This document shows, in pieces, positions 9,338 through 16,856 of a stretch of DNA of 37,868 nt. Made by a program: the position numbers and the translations under genes. The stretch spans positions 1 to 37,868 of the forward strand of contig NZ_KI928943.1 of the NCBI RefSeq assembly GCF_000521215.1. The letters run 5' to 3'. Position 1 is the stretch's first letter. Every line of letters starts with the position of its first letter. A model generated the notes under the pieces. The model was not told the origin of the DNA. It saw only the letters and a program-made list of their open reading frames with translations, and ran no database searches. Origin of the DNA: Labrenzia sp. DG1229. Lineage in GTDB: Bacteria > Pseudomonadota > Alphaproteobacteria > Rhizobiales > Stappiaceae.

Positions 9338-10195
9338 TCATGCACCTGAAGGCGAAACGAAGCGGCCTTCGATCTCCTGCGCCGGACCATCCATTCCGAA
9401 AAACGCCCGTCCCGGAAATTCCCGTCTGTAGAAGTCTGCGATATCATTTGCATTCGGGCCGGCATATTCGATGCGTCCGTCAGGGAAAAACACATCCAGG
9501 TCGTCGTCCTCGTGATCCGTGGCGTAGGTTTCCTGCGAACCGTGCAGGATCATGTTCACGCCGATCCGGCTGTTGACGAAGGTCTGCACGTCCATGAATT
9601 TCGGCGAGCGGGCGTGGATCTGCCCCAGCCTCTTTTCCTTGACCCTGATGATCTGGTCCGGTGCGTCCATGTCGACAATGCCGTAGAGATCGAAATCACC
9701 GTGGACACATTTACCTTCCCTGAGGATCGTGGTCGGTGAAAACCTGACGCAGCCGAAGTATGGATCTTCCGGGTTGCGTTCCACGAAATAGCGGCCGCTG
9801 TTCGGGATGATGAAAGCTATGTTCTTCTGCTGTTCATAAGTTGCCATTTCCGGTCTCAACTGGCTGGAAAAGGACCGCCAGGCCGCCAGTGCCTTGGGAT
9901 ATTTTCCATCCTTGTACGCCCGTTCACCGAAAAGCGTCGGATCGACGACAAGCCCGGCAATAGACCCTCTCCTGGCCTCCGGCAGCCGGCTGCCGCGAGG
10001 AACGACATCGAAATCTGCAGTTTTGGCCTTGCAATCCAGTGGCTTGGGGACAGCATAGCCTTCGCCGATATGCTGAAGCGAAGCGGTATTGGTTCGCCTG
10101 ACGAGAATTGCGACATGGTAAAGCCGTGCGGCGGATTGAAAGACGCCGACATGCGCCTTTTTCATGTGCTTGAGAATATCGGACCGACCCGCCAT
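9338..10195 (-). CDS. Edema factor/CyaA/ExoY-like nucleotidyl cyclase domain protein
   Basis: The 285-aa product resembles the catalytic core of the secreted adenylyl cyclase toxins. Against anthrax edema factor and Bordetella CyaA as I remember them, these residues line up: Arg33 in ILVRRTN; Lys51 and Lys58, seven apart as in the toxin ATP site; the metal-binding pair Asp167 and Asp169 in HGDFDLYG; and His218 in ILHGSQ. The toxin Asn six residues after that His is Tyr224 here, and the Glu three after it is Gln221, so activity or base choice may differ. There is no signal peptide or calmodulin-binding tail. I chose the ATG at 10195, preceded by GGAGG at 8 bases; a GTG at 10243 is possible. 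The gene stands alone between tRNA-Glu and a caspase-like gene, about 2-3 kb from the T6SS locus. An effector role is inference. Confidence 0.7.
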   Translation of the reverse strand: MAGRSDILKHMKKAHVGVFQSAARLYHVAILVRRTNTASLQHIGEGYAVPKPLDCKAKTADFDVVPRGSRLPEARRGSIAGLVVDPTLFGERAYKDGKYPKALAAWRSFSSQLRPEMATYEQQKNIAFIIPNSGRYFVERNPEDPYFGCVRFSPTTILREGKCVHGDFDLYGIVDMDAPDQIIRVKEKRLGQIHARSPKFMDVQTFVNSRIGVNMILHGSQETYATDHEDDDLDVFFPDGRIEYAGPNANDIADFYRREFPGRAFFGMDGPAQEIEGRFVSPSGA

Positions 10196-10655
10196 GAGAA
10201 CTGCCTCCACGATTTCCTGATTGCGTGACCAGCCGGCCAACACCTGATCAAAGGCATTTTACCAGACCATGCCCGGTACAAAGCGTGATCTCTGTCACGT
10301 CTGTCGCGGTGCGACCACTGCGCTTCGGCGACAAAGAGCCCCGTCACACCAGCAAGGCAGCGCGCTCTGCCGTGTTGACACGCATTTGATACAAAAAAAT
10401 CAGGGGTAACGTCAGGAAACGTGGAACTACCGGGAAACCTTGATATAATGCACGTCGGAATTTGGACGGTGGAGCTAATTGGCCTGGCAGGGTTCCGTTT
10501 CATTTAAGACGAATTTCACCAAAACGAATAGTTGTGACACGTATTACAGAACATTTAATCCCGCTGGGGTTAGCTCTATAAACATGAGGAAACAGGCCTC
10601 AAGAAAACGATCGGATTAACCGACAGGCAACAATGATCTTACGAGAGGACAGGAA
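10196..10655. other. Divergent intergenic region of the cyclase-like and caspase-like genes
   Basis: About 460 bases without a supported gene. It must hold both 5' regions. A TTGACA occurs near 10375, but no well-spaced -10 box follows. A strong ribosome site, GAGAGGACAGG, ends just before the ATG at 10656. I see no RNA gene. Confidence 0.4.
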
Positions 10656-12233
10656 ATGTTCACACGAATGATCGCCGTGCTGGCAATACTGATAGCAGGG
10701 ACTGCCCCGGCATTCGCCAAGCGCGTTGCCCTGGTAATCGGCAACGGCGCATACGAACACACAATACCGCTTCCGAACCCGTCGAACGACGCGGAACTGA
10801 TGGCCACCAAATTGCGCAGCCTCGGTTTTGAAGTCGTAGCGGGTCAGGATCAGACCTATAATGACATGCGCCGGTCTGTGCTGGATTTCGCGAAGAAGGC
10901 CTACGGGGCCGAGATTGCGGTTCTGTTCTACGCCGGCCATGGCATGCAGGTAGGCGGACAAAACCTGCTCATTCCGATCGACGCCAAGATCGAAGACGAA
11001 ACCTCGCTCGATTTTGAAACGATCTCGGTCGACTTCATCATGCGCCAGATGTCCAAGGACGTTAAGGTGCAGATGGTTTTCCTGGACGCCTGCCGCGACA
11101 ATCCACTGGCACGCACGCTCGCGCGTCGGATGGGTCCAAGCCGCTCAGCAAACCTCGGTTCGGGACTAGCGGAAATCAAGGTTGAGGAAACAGGTGGCGA
11201 AGGCTCCGTGATTGCCTTTGCAACCAGCCCCGGCGATGTAGCCCTTGACGGCGAAGGTAAAAATTCACCGTTCACCTCTGCCCTTATCCGCCATATCGAT
11301 ACGCCGAATGCGTCTATCCAGACAGTGATGACCCGGGTGACCGGTGACGTCTATGACGCAACGGAAAAACGCCAGCGTCCGTGGGTGAACGCTTCTCTTA
11401 TCGGCGAAGTGTTCCTGAACAAGTCAACTGCTTCGGCAGAAGGCACGGAAGTGGCTTCGCTGGGTACGACTACGACCACAGTTCCGGACCAGGCCGTCAC
11501 CAATGCGGCTGTGTCCGCAGCGGCGACCACCTCCCAGCCCAATCTCGACTGGGAACGGGAAAAGCTGATCTGGGAAGCTGCAAAGTCCAGTGACACGGTG
11601 GCTGACTACGAATCCTACCTGGCAGCTTACCCGAAAGGTACGTTTGCAGATTTTGCTCGCAACTCGATCAAGCGTCTGGGCAACGGTGCCCAGGTTGCCG
11701 CGGTCAATCCGGCCACAACACCTGGTGCCGCTGCTGCTGCGAACCCGACAAACGGTGCGGCCACGTCACTGCCGAACCCGCAGACTGCGATACCGGGAAC
11801 GGCCGAGACGGAAGCTGGGCTAGGCTGGAACCGCACTGCACGGCGGGAAGTGCAGACACGGCTGAACCTTGCCGGACACAATGTCGGACGCCCTGACGGT
11901 GCGTTCGGTCCCAAGACCAGAGCCGGTGTCACCTCCTGGCAGACGCAAAACGGAATGGTTCCGACCGGGTATTTCACCGCGGCACAACATCTCCTGCTGA
12001 ACTCGCAAACAACGGCGCAGTACACGGCCTATATTGCGGAGATCAAACGCAAGCAGCAGGCAGCGGCCGCCACGTCCCGCAGCACAACAACACGCCGGGC
12101 GAATACAACTCCGCAACGTACGACCAACACAACGCGTCGTACCAATAACACCGGTGGTGGACTCAACCCCGCAGGCGCAGCCTTCATCGGCGGCGTGGTC
12201 GGTGGAATTCTTGGCGGCGCGATCGGCCGCTGA
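10656..12233 (+). CDS. Secreted caspase-like (peptidase C14) protein with peptidoglycan-binding domain
   Basis: This 525-aa protein begins with a signal peptide ending in PAFA. A caspase/metacaspase p20 fold follows: RVALVIGNGAY, the catalytic His95 in FYAGHGMQ and the catalytic Cys146 in FLDACRDNP. A middle segment, DWEREKLIWEAAKSS...YLAAYPKGTFADFA, is a common companion of bacterial caspase homologues. A PG_binding_1 domain lies at about 393-450 (REVQTRLNLAGH...GAFGPKTRAGV). The last 25 residues are a glycine zipper (FIGGVVGGILGGAIGR) that may contact a membrane. It probably acts in the periplasm at the cell wall. Its substrate is unknown. It stands between the cyclase-like gene and the ExbD gene and ends in a strong terminator, so it is probably a single-gene unit. 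Confidence 0.85.
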   Translation: MFTRMIAVLAILIAGTAPAFAKRVALVIGNGAYEHTIPLPNPSNDAELMATKLRSLGFEVVAGQDQTYNDMRRSVLDFAKKAYGAEIAVLFYAGHGMQVGGQNLLIPIDAKIEDETSLDFETISVDFIMRQMSKDVKVQMVFLDACRDNPLARTLARRMGPSRSANLGSGLAEIKVEETGGEGSVIAFATSPGDVALDGEGKNSPFTSALIRHIDTPNASIQTVMTRVTGDVYDATEKRQRPWVNASLIGEVFLNKSTASAEGTEVASLGTTTTTVPDQAVTNAAVSAAATTSQPNLDWEREKLIWEAAKSSDTVADYESYLAAYPKGTFADFARNSIKRLGNGAQVAAVNPATTPGAAAAANPTNGAATSLPNPQTAIPGTAETEAGLGWNRTARREVQTRLNLAGHNVGRPDGAFGPKTRAGVTSWQTQNGMVPTGYFTAAQHLLLNSQTTAQYTAYIAEIKRKQQAAAATSRSTTTRRANTTPQRTTNTTRRTNNTGGGLNPAGAAFIGGVVGGILGGAIGR

Positions 12234-12254
12234 TTTCAACCACAGACATGAGTT

Positions 12255-12284
12255 CGGCCCGGTGATTTACCGGGCCGTTTTTTT
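12255..12284 (+). terminator. Rho-independent terminator after the caspase-like gene
   Basis: A 9-bp perfect stem, CGGCCCGGT/ACCGGGCCG with loop GATTT, is followed by seven T. It starts about 20 bases after the stop codon. The T tract is on the plus strand only. Confidence 0.9.
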
Positions 12285-12304
12285 CCATGTCTTCATTTGC
12301 GCAT

Positions 12305-12730
12305 TCAATCGAGTTTCAAACTCACACGTTTCATATTCGTTGCCTTTGCGGCATCGAGAATATGAACCACCTGCTGGAAATCGGTTGCCTTGTGCGGGAT
12401 AAGAACGGCGGTTTCAGCACCGGCGGCCGCCAGACGGTTCAGTTCGTTCCCCAATTCACCAAGGGTTACCGGCAGCCCGTTCACGATCAGCTCCGGGATG
12501 TCCGAACCCGCGCCCATTTTCAGGACGATGAGAACGGCCGGAGCGGTCGAGATTCGCGAATTGTCGGCGGCGCCAACACTTTCTCCACTCCCGAGGGCAA
12601 CATCAAGTGGACGCCAGATGCCGAATGTTGACGAGAGCAGGAAAAACATCACGAGGATGAAAATCACGTCGATCAGCGGCGTCAACGGAATCCGCCTGCG
12701 TTTTCCAACCGGGTTGTGGATCTGGATCAT
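12305..12730 (-). CDS. exbD: ExbD/TolR family protein with the proton-relay Asp (second ExbD copy)
   Basis: The 141-aa product has one N-terminal membrane segment, IPLTPLIDVIFILVMFFLLS, carrying Asp21. This corresponds to the essential membrane Asp of E. coli ExbD and TolR. The rest is a periplasmic domain. ExbD dimers sit inside an ExbB pentamer and use the proton gradient to move TonB. I chose the ATG at 12730 because the longer frame to 12802 adds 24 residues unlike the family. The gene is divergent from the DUF1036 gene and apart from the T6SS operon, which has its own ExbD lacking this Asp. Confidence 0.85.
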   Translation of the reverse strand: MIQIHNPVGKRRRIPLTPLIDVIFILVMFFLLSSTFGIWRPLDVALGSGESVGAADNSRISTAPAVLIVLKMGAGSDIPELIVNGLPVTLGELGNELNRLAAAGAETAVLIPHKATDFQQVVHILDAAKATNMKRVSLKLD

Positions 12731-12875
12731 CTGCGGCTTCTGGTTCTTGCAATTTCCGGCAACTCTGACTGACACTTTCCAGCAGTTGCACCCAAACCAC
12801 AATGAAAAAAGGCAAATTGACCCAAGGCTCTCACTTGCTTAGCGTGAAATCATCAATGACTTTGAGTGACAATTC

Positions 12876-13334
12876 ATGGCAACAGCCTTTCAATCCAGTT
12901 TCCAACCGCGCATCGCAAGGAAGAAGACCAACACGGCAACCTGGATCTTTCCGCTACTGTTCGCCAGCGTACTGGTTCCCCAGGCGGCTCAGGCAGGTCT
13001 CAGGGTCTGCAATGGATCGGTCGATCTTGTGAATGTGGCGATCGGCTACGACACGGAAGACGGTTTACGGACCGAAGGATGGTGGACAATCACGTCCAAT
13101 GCCTGCAGCCAGGTTCTTCAGGAACCGCTGAAGGCCAGCAACTACTACCTTCATGTCTCCGACGGCTTTGGCGAGAGCAGACTTGGCGGCGATGTGACGC
13201 TTTGTATCCGTGAAGAGAAATTTGTCCTTTTCGACGGAGATCAGTGCTGGCAACGGGGATTGATAGAAGCGGATTTTTTCAAGATTGAGACAGAAGGGGC
13301 TGAAGACTGGACAGTGTTGTTGTCATATGACTGA
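12876..13334 (+). CDS. DUF1036 exported protein, 152 aa
   Basis: A signal peptide (membrane core WIFPLLFASVLVP, cleavage near QAAQA) precedes a DUF1036 domain. The domain is recognisable from GLRVCNGS, VAIGYDTEDG, TEGWWTI, the Cys in SNACSQVL and DGDQCWQRG. The Cys residues could form disulphides in the periplasm. DUF1036 has no established function as far as I know. The ribosome site before the ATG is weak. The gene heads a plus-strand run with the next exported protein and ExbB, which suggests a shared envelope role with the TonB-like module. Confidence 0.8.
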   Translation: MATAFQSSFQPRIARKKTNTATWIFPLLFASVLVPQAAQAGLRVCNGSVDLVNVAIGYDTEDGLRTEGWWTITSNACSQVLQEPLKASNYYLHVSDGFGESRLGGDVTLCIREEKFVLFDGDQCWQRGLIEADFFKIETEGAEDWTVLLSYD

Positions 13335-13404
13335 TTTTTGTGTCAGATGTTCTTAAAGTCCAGTTGCTCAAGTGTTTGGATTGAAGTGTTCCGGGGGTTT
13401 GTAA

Positions 13405-13836
13405 ATGCGATTTTTGACGCAGATTTTTTTGCTTGGTTATCTTTGCGCTGCGATTGCAGCACCGGCTCATGCACAGGAGCCGACCGGTAAGATCAGTCTC
13501 GAACTCAATCATGTCCAGCCGACACAGGGCGGCGGTTGCCGGCTTTCGATCATTGCGACCAACGGACTGGAACGTCCGATAAGTCAGTTGGGCCTGGAAA
13601 TTGTCGCCTTTAACACAGAAGGGCTCGTCGACCAGTTCCTGCGCCTTGATTTCTCCCGTATTTCTGCAGGCAAGACAAAAGTTCTGCAATTCGACCTGGC
13701 TGGCAAGGCATGCGATGGCCTGTCCAGATTGCACATCAATGACGTTCTGAACTGCGTCCCTGCAAGTGTCACGGATGTATACTGCCCCGATCTCCTGGAT
13801 CTCAAGAACCGCACTCCAATCCAGTTCGGTGACTGA
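13405..13836 (+). CDS. Small exported protein of unknown family, 143 aa
   Basis: A clean signal peptide (MRFLTQIFLLGYLCAAIAAP, cleavage near AHAQ) is followed by about 118 residues that look all-beta. Sequences such as GGGCRLSIIATNGLERPI and KTKVLQFDLAGKACDGL recall an immunoglobulin-like or FxxD-type periplasmic fold. Four Cys residues after the signal could pair. I do not recognise a named family. It lies 70 bases after the DUF1036 gene and 35 bases before exbB on the same strand, so it is probably co-transcribed with both. Confidence 0.75.
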   Translation: MRFLTQIFLLGYLCAAIAAPAHAQEPTGKISLELNHVQPTQGGGCRLSIIATNGLERPISQLGLEIVAFNTEGLVDQFLRLDFSRISAGKTKVLQFDLAGKACDGLSRLHINDVLNCVPASVTDVYCPDLLDLKNRTPIQFGD

Positions 13837-13871
13837 TCGTGTCCGCACACACAGTCTGGAGCTGTCGCTGA

Positions 13872-14546
13872 ATGGTTGAATCGTCTTCTTCCCTGCTTGA
13901 ACTGGGAGGGCCTGTTGTCCTTGTTCTCCTAGGGATTTCCGTGCTCGCGCTGGCAGTCATCCTTGCCAAGGCTTTCCAGCTTTCCAATGCCCGTGTCGGC
14001 CGGCACAGCCTGGTGAGACAGGCAGTGACGATGTGGCGAACCGGGGAGCGTTCCAAGGCGACGCAGGCGCTGCTGAAGGATCGTTCGCTTTCAGCTGCCC
14101 TTGTCCGGAGCGCGATGGAAGCGATCCAGAAACTGGACGGTCAGCCAATGAGTTCGCAGGAACGGGACATTCGTGAAGAACGCCTGCGCGAAGAGATTTC
14201 CGCCAGAGCTGCCGACCGACTGTTCGGGCTCGCCAGTTGGCTGAAAGCGCTCGATCTCGTCACCCAGATTGCCCCCCTGCTTGGCCTGCTCGGGACCGTA
14301 CTCGGGATGATCGAGACGTTCCAGACACTGCAGGAGTCTGGATCTTCCGCCAACCCGGGCACACTTGCGGGCGGGATCTGGGTCGCTCTTCTGACAACAG
14401 CCTGCGGTCTTGCGGTTGCCATACCGGTGTCTGTCGCGGTGACGTGGTTCGAGACAAGACTTGAAAAAGAACGCGCAGCCCTTGAGGTGCTTCTGACGGG
14501 TGTCTTCACAGCCGGTGCAACAAGCAACCAGTCCCCCTCATCGTGA
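13872..14546 (+). CDS. exbB: MotA/TolQ/ExbB proton-channel protein
   Basis: This 224-aa inner-membrane protein has three membrane segments: GGPVVLVLLGISVLALAVIL near the start, then the pair typical of ExbB/TolQ, LVTQIAPLLGLLGTVLGMI and LAGGIWVALLTTACGLAVAI. Between the first and second lies a cytoplasmic helical region. The conserved Thr residues of the pore (in LLGTVLG and LLTTACG) are present. ExbB forms the pentamer around ExbD and drives TonB or TolA. It follows two exported-protein genes. Its stop overlaps the stop of the convergent TonB-like gene by 9 bases, placing all parts of the module within 4.5 kb. Confidence 0.88.
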   Translation: MVESSSSLLELGGPVVLVLLGISVLALAVILAKAFQLSNARVGRHSLVRQAVTMWRTGERSKATQALLKDRSLSAALVRSAMEAIQKLDGQPMSSQERDIREERLREEISARAADRLFGLASWLKALDLVTQIAPLLGLLGTVLGMIETFQTLQESGSSANPGTLAGGIWVALLTTACGLAVAIPVSVAVTWFETRLEKERAALEVLLTGVFTAGATSNQSPSS

Positions 14547-16400
14547 AACCTTGAACGCAGAGAGGGAGTAAACGCCCGGTGACGCCAGAACATTCGCAAT
14601 CCGTTCTGCCGGAAGCCTGCCAAACGAGCCTGGCTGTTTTTGCTTGGGCCTGTTCCAGACGGCCAGGATCAGCGCAGTTTCGCTCTGGCCACCGGTTATC
14701 AGCGTAACCGGAATTGAAAATCGCCAGCCACCCAATGTCGCTGTACTCGTCTGAACCCGGACGAAGCTTCTGCCATCATGGATCTGACCGGCATCGTCAA
14801 TAAGATAGAGCTCCGGCGGACCCTTCCCGTCCAGTTCAAGACCTGCCTCTTCCGCCTGCGCGATACGTCCTAGTGGCAAGTCACGCTGGATCACACCGGA
14901 AACCCTCGTACCGCTTGTCACGACGGTCCTGTCCAGTTCCACAAGACCAGGCGCTTCTACTCCGTTGGAAAGACCAAGTGCGTCAAGAAGTGCACATTGA
15001 CGGCCTGTGACCAGTCGCACTTCAATATCAGCACCATATCCCTGATCAGTCGTGAAACGTTGATCAAAAAGAACGAAAGGATCGATTGCAGCTCCAAACG
15101 CAGTCACCCGCGCGGTGTCCGTTCCAGCCGACATCACTGAAAGATGCGCACAATTTCCCGCATCGTATTTGGCAACATATGCCGAAACATTTGCCAGCGG
15201 ATCAATCGTGGCAACTTCATCTGGTGGCACGTTGGCCGTGGCATCAGACGATACAGGCGCAGCAGGTACGTTGGACGGATTCGGATCGCTTGGATTTAGA
15301 GCAGGAAGATCCACTTCTGACGGCTGAACGGCCGCAATCTGTTCTTCAACAGGTCTGACAGGTTTCACGGTTCCGCTGTGAACCTGCACCGGGCTGGCGC
15401 TTGAACTTGGAACGACAACCGCGGAAACCTGACTTGCCGAAGTATTGTTTGAAACGACAACAGGACTGGAAGCATCGGGAGCAGACGACACTGGTGCAAC
15501 CGTCGAACTTGATGTGGTGACCACAGCTGAATTTGTGCTCGGCTTTACCGATTGACTGGCCACCACAACTGAATTTGTGCTCGGCTGCGCAGGCCGAGTT
15601 GTCGTTGAGGAGCTGATATCTGCAGGCTGAACCTGAACCGGCACTGCCGCCGCAACGTCAACAGGCGCTGGATTTGCCTCCTCAGAGGTCGGTGCCAGTG
15701 TTTCAACAATCTGGCTTTCAGGCGTTGCAGGATTCTGTACCGGCTGCACAACATCAAGCGCGGTTTCTTCCTGTGCCGCTTGCACAATTTCGGTCACGTT
15801 CGATTGGCCTGCGACAACGACCGCCTCCGGTGGCGTCACAGCTACGATCTGCTGATTGGCAGCTTCAAGAGCCTCCGGCGCCTGTTCGGGAACGGTCTCT
15901 ACCGCAACAGTAGCGACGGTGTCAGCCGAAGAAGTGGATACGGTTTGAGCGGCATTCGCGTCAAGTTGTTCCGGAGCAACAAGGTCGCTGCTACCGGTTA
16001 AACTCGGTGCCAGCGTCTCCGGCAAGACAGTTGCCGCATCGACTGCCTTTGTTGCCTCAGGTCTGACGGTTTCACTGTCGTTGGGTATTGCCTGCTCCGG
16101 CGACAAGGGAAGGACAGCGTCGGATGCCGTTTTGTTCGCCTGGATGGCTGCTGCATCGGGTATCGCTGCCTCGGACACCACAGACTCCACCGCATCAGCA
16201 GGTTCAAAAACCAGTTCTTCGCTCTGAATGACAATTTCCGTTTCGACCGGTTCCGGAGGATCTGCGGACTGCCAGGTGAGCTGCGGCAGACCGTAAATCA
16301 GGAAAGCCAGGTGGGCGGCAACCGACATCCCGAGAACAACCGTCCAGACCAAAGCGGGGATATGTGGTTCACCAGTCTGATTATAAACAGCGGCTGTCAC
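14538..16400 (-). CDS. TonB/TolA-like transducer with the same periplasmic C-terminal domain as PpkA
   Basis: This 620-aa protein has one N-terminal membrane segment containing Ser26 and His30 in MSVAAHLAFLIYG. This is the SxxxH signature with which TonB and TolA engage ExbB/ExbD. A disordered Ala/Val/Pro/Ser/Thr-rich linker of about 350 residues follows, long enough to span the periplasm. The C-terminal region (about 400-620) is not a TonB domain. It matches the C-terminal domain of the neighbouring kinase: YVAKYDAGNC, FDQRFTTDQGYGADIEVRLV, then QC. The gene overlaps exbD by 4 bases (ATGA) and is the last gene of the minus-strand T6SS run. Calling it TonB-like rests on the SxxxH helix and the exb neighbours; the partner it pulls on or senses is unknown. 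Confidence 0.75.
   Translation of the reverse strand: MTAAVYNQTGEPHIPALVWTVVLGMSVAAHLAFLIYGLPQLTWQSADPPEPVETEIVIQSEELVFEPADAVESVVSEAAIPDAAAIQANKTASDAVLPLSPEQAIPNDSETVRPEATKAVDAATVLPETLAPSLTGSSDLVAPEQLDANAAQTVSTSSADTVATVAVETVPEQAPEALEAANQQIVAVTPPEAVVVAGQSNVTEIVQAAQEETALDVVQPVQNPATPESQIVETLAPTSEEANPAPVDVAAAVPVQVQPADISSSTTTRPAQPSTNSVVVASQSVKPSTNSAVVTTSSSTVAPVSSAPDASSPVVVSNNTSASQVSAVVVPSSSASPVQVHSGTVKPVRPVEEQIAAVQPSEVDLPALNPSDPNPSNVPAAPVSSDATANVPPDEVATIDPLANVSAYVAKYDAGNCAHLSVMSAGTDTARVTAFGAAIDPFVLFDQRFTTDQGYGADIEVRLVTGRQCALLDALGLSNGVEAPGLVELDRTVVTSGTRVSGVIQRDLPLGRIAQAEEAGLELDGKGPPELYLIDDAGQIHDGRSFVRVQTSTATLGGWRFSIPVTLITGGQSETALILAVWNRPKQKQPGSFGRLPAERIANVLASPGVYSLSAFKVSR
15521..15586 (-). repeat. 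Short direct repeat in the TonB-like linker
   Basis: A 24-base unit (15521-15544) recurs at 15563-15586 with one mismatch. It encodes the peptide repeat PSTNSxVV in the periplasmic linker, so linker length may vary by slippage or recombination. Confidence 0.7.
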
Positions 16401-16819
16401 GGTTCATTCGCTTCAATGGCAATGAAAGACAGGTTTTTCACACCTGCAGATCGCATCTGTTGCGCAAGCTGCGAGACCGCTTCCATCTTTGCCCGCCGGT
16501 CGACCTGGACGGACATGTTGTCTTTAGCCTCGGGGGATTGTGCCAGATAGTCAGTCAAACCCTGTTCGTCGAGCTCAGTCCCTGCAAACCAAAGACTGCC
16601 CGATCGGGTCAGGACAAGGCTGTTCTGGATGTTGCCCTTGCCCGACTCAGAACTCGTTTCCGCCCACTCGAATTCATCCGGAAGCGGCGGACGTAGAGTG
16701 CCGGCAACAAGCAGAAACAGAAGAAGCAGGAACACGACGTTGATCAAAGCCAGTGAACTGTCCGCTCTACGATGAGCCAACGGCTTGGGTACGTGGATCG
16801 GCTTCGTGTAGCGTTTCAT
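16397..16819 (-). CDS. exbD: ExbD/TolR family protein with Asn in place of the membrane Asp
   Basis: This 140-aa protein has the ExbD layout: a short basic cytoplasmic N-terminus, one membrane helix and a periplasmic domain ending in QMRSAGVKNLSFIAIE. In the helix, LALINVVFLLLLFLLVAGTL, Asn27 stands where the proton-carrying Asp of ExbD/TolR belongs; the codon is AAC. It lies between ppkA and the TonB-like gene, overlapping the latter by 4 bases. I recall similar Asn-bearing ExbDs in other alphaproteobacteria, usually beside an Asp-bearing one. The natural partner would be the Asp-bearing copy at 12305-12730, giving a mixed dimer. Confidence 0.85.
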   Translation of the reverse strand: MKRYTKPIHVPKPLAHRRADSSLALINVVFLLLLFLLVAGTLRPPLPDEFEWAETSSESGKGNIQNSLVLTRSGSLWFAGTELDEQGLTDYLAQSPEAKDNMSVQVDRRAKMEAVSQLAQQMRSAGVKNLSFIAIEANEP

Positions 16820-16856
16820 TGCTGTTTCAATTCACTTCCCGCTCGCACCCGGCGAC

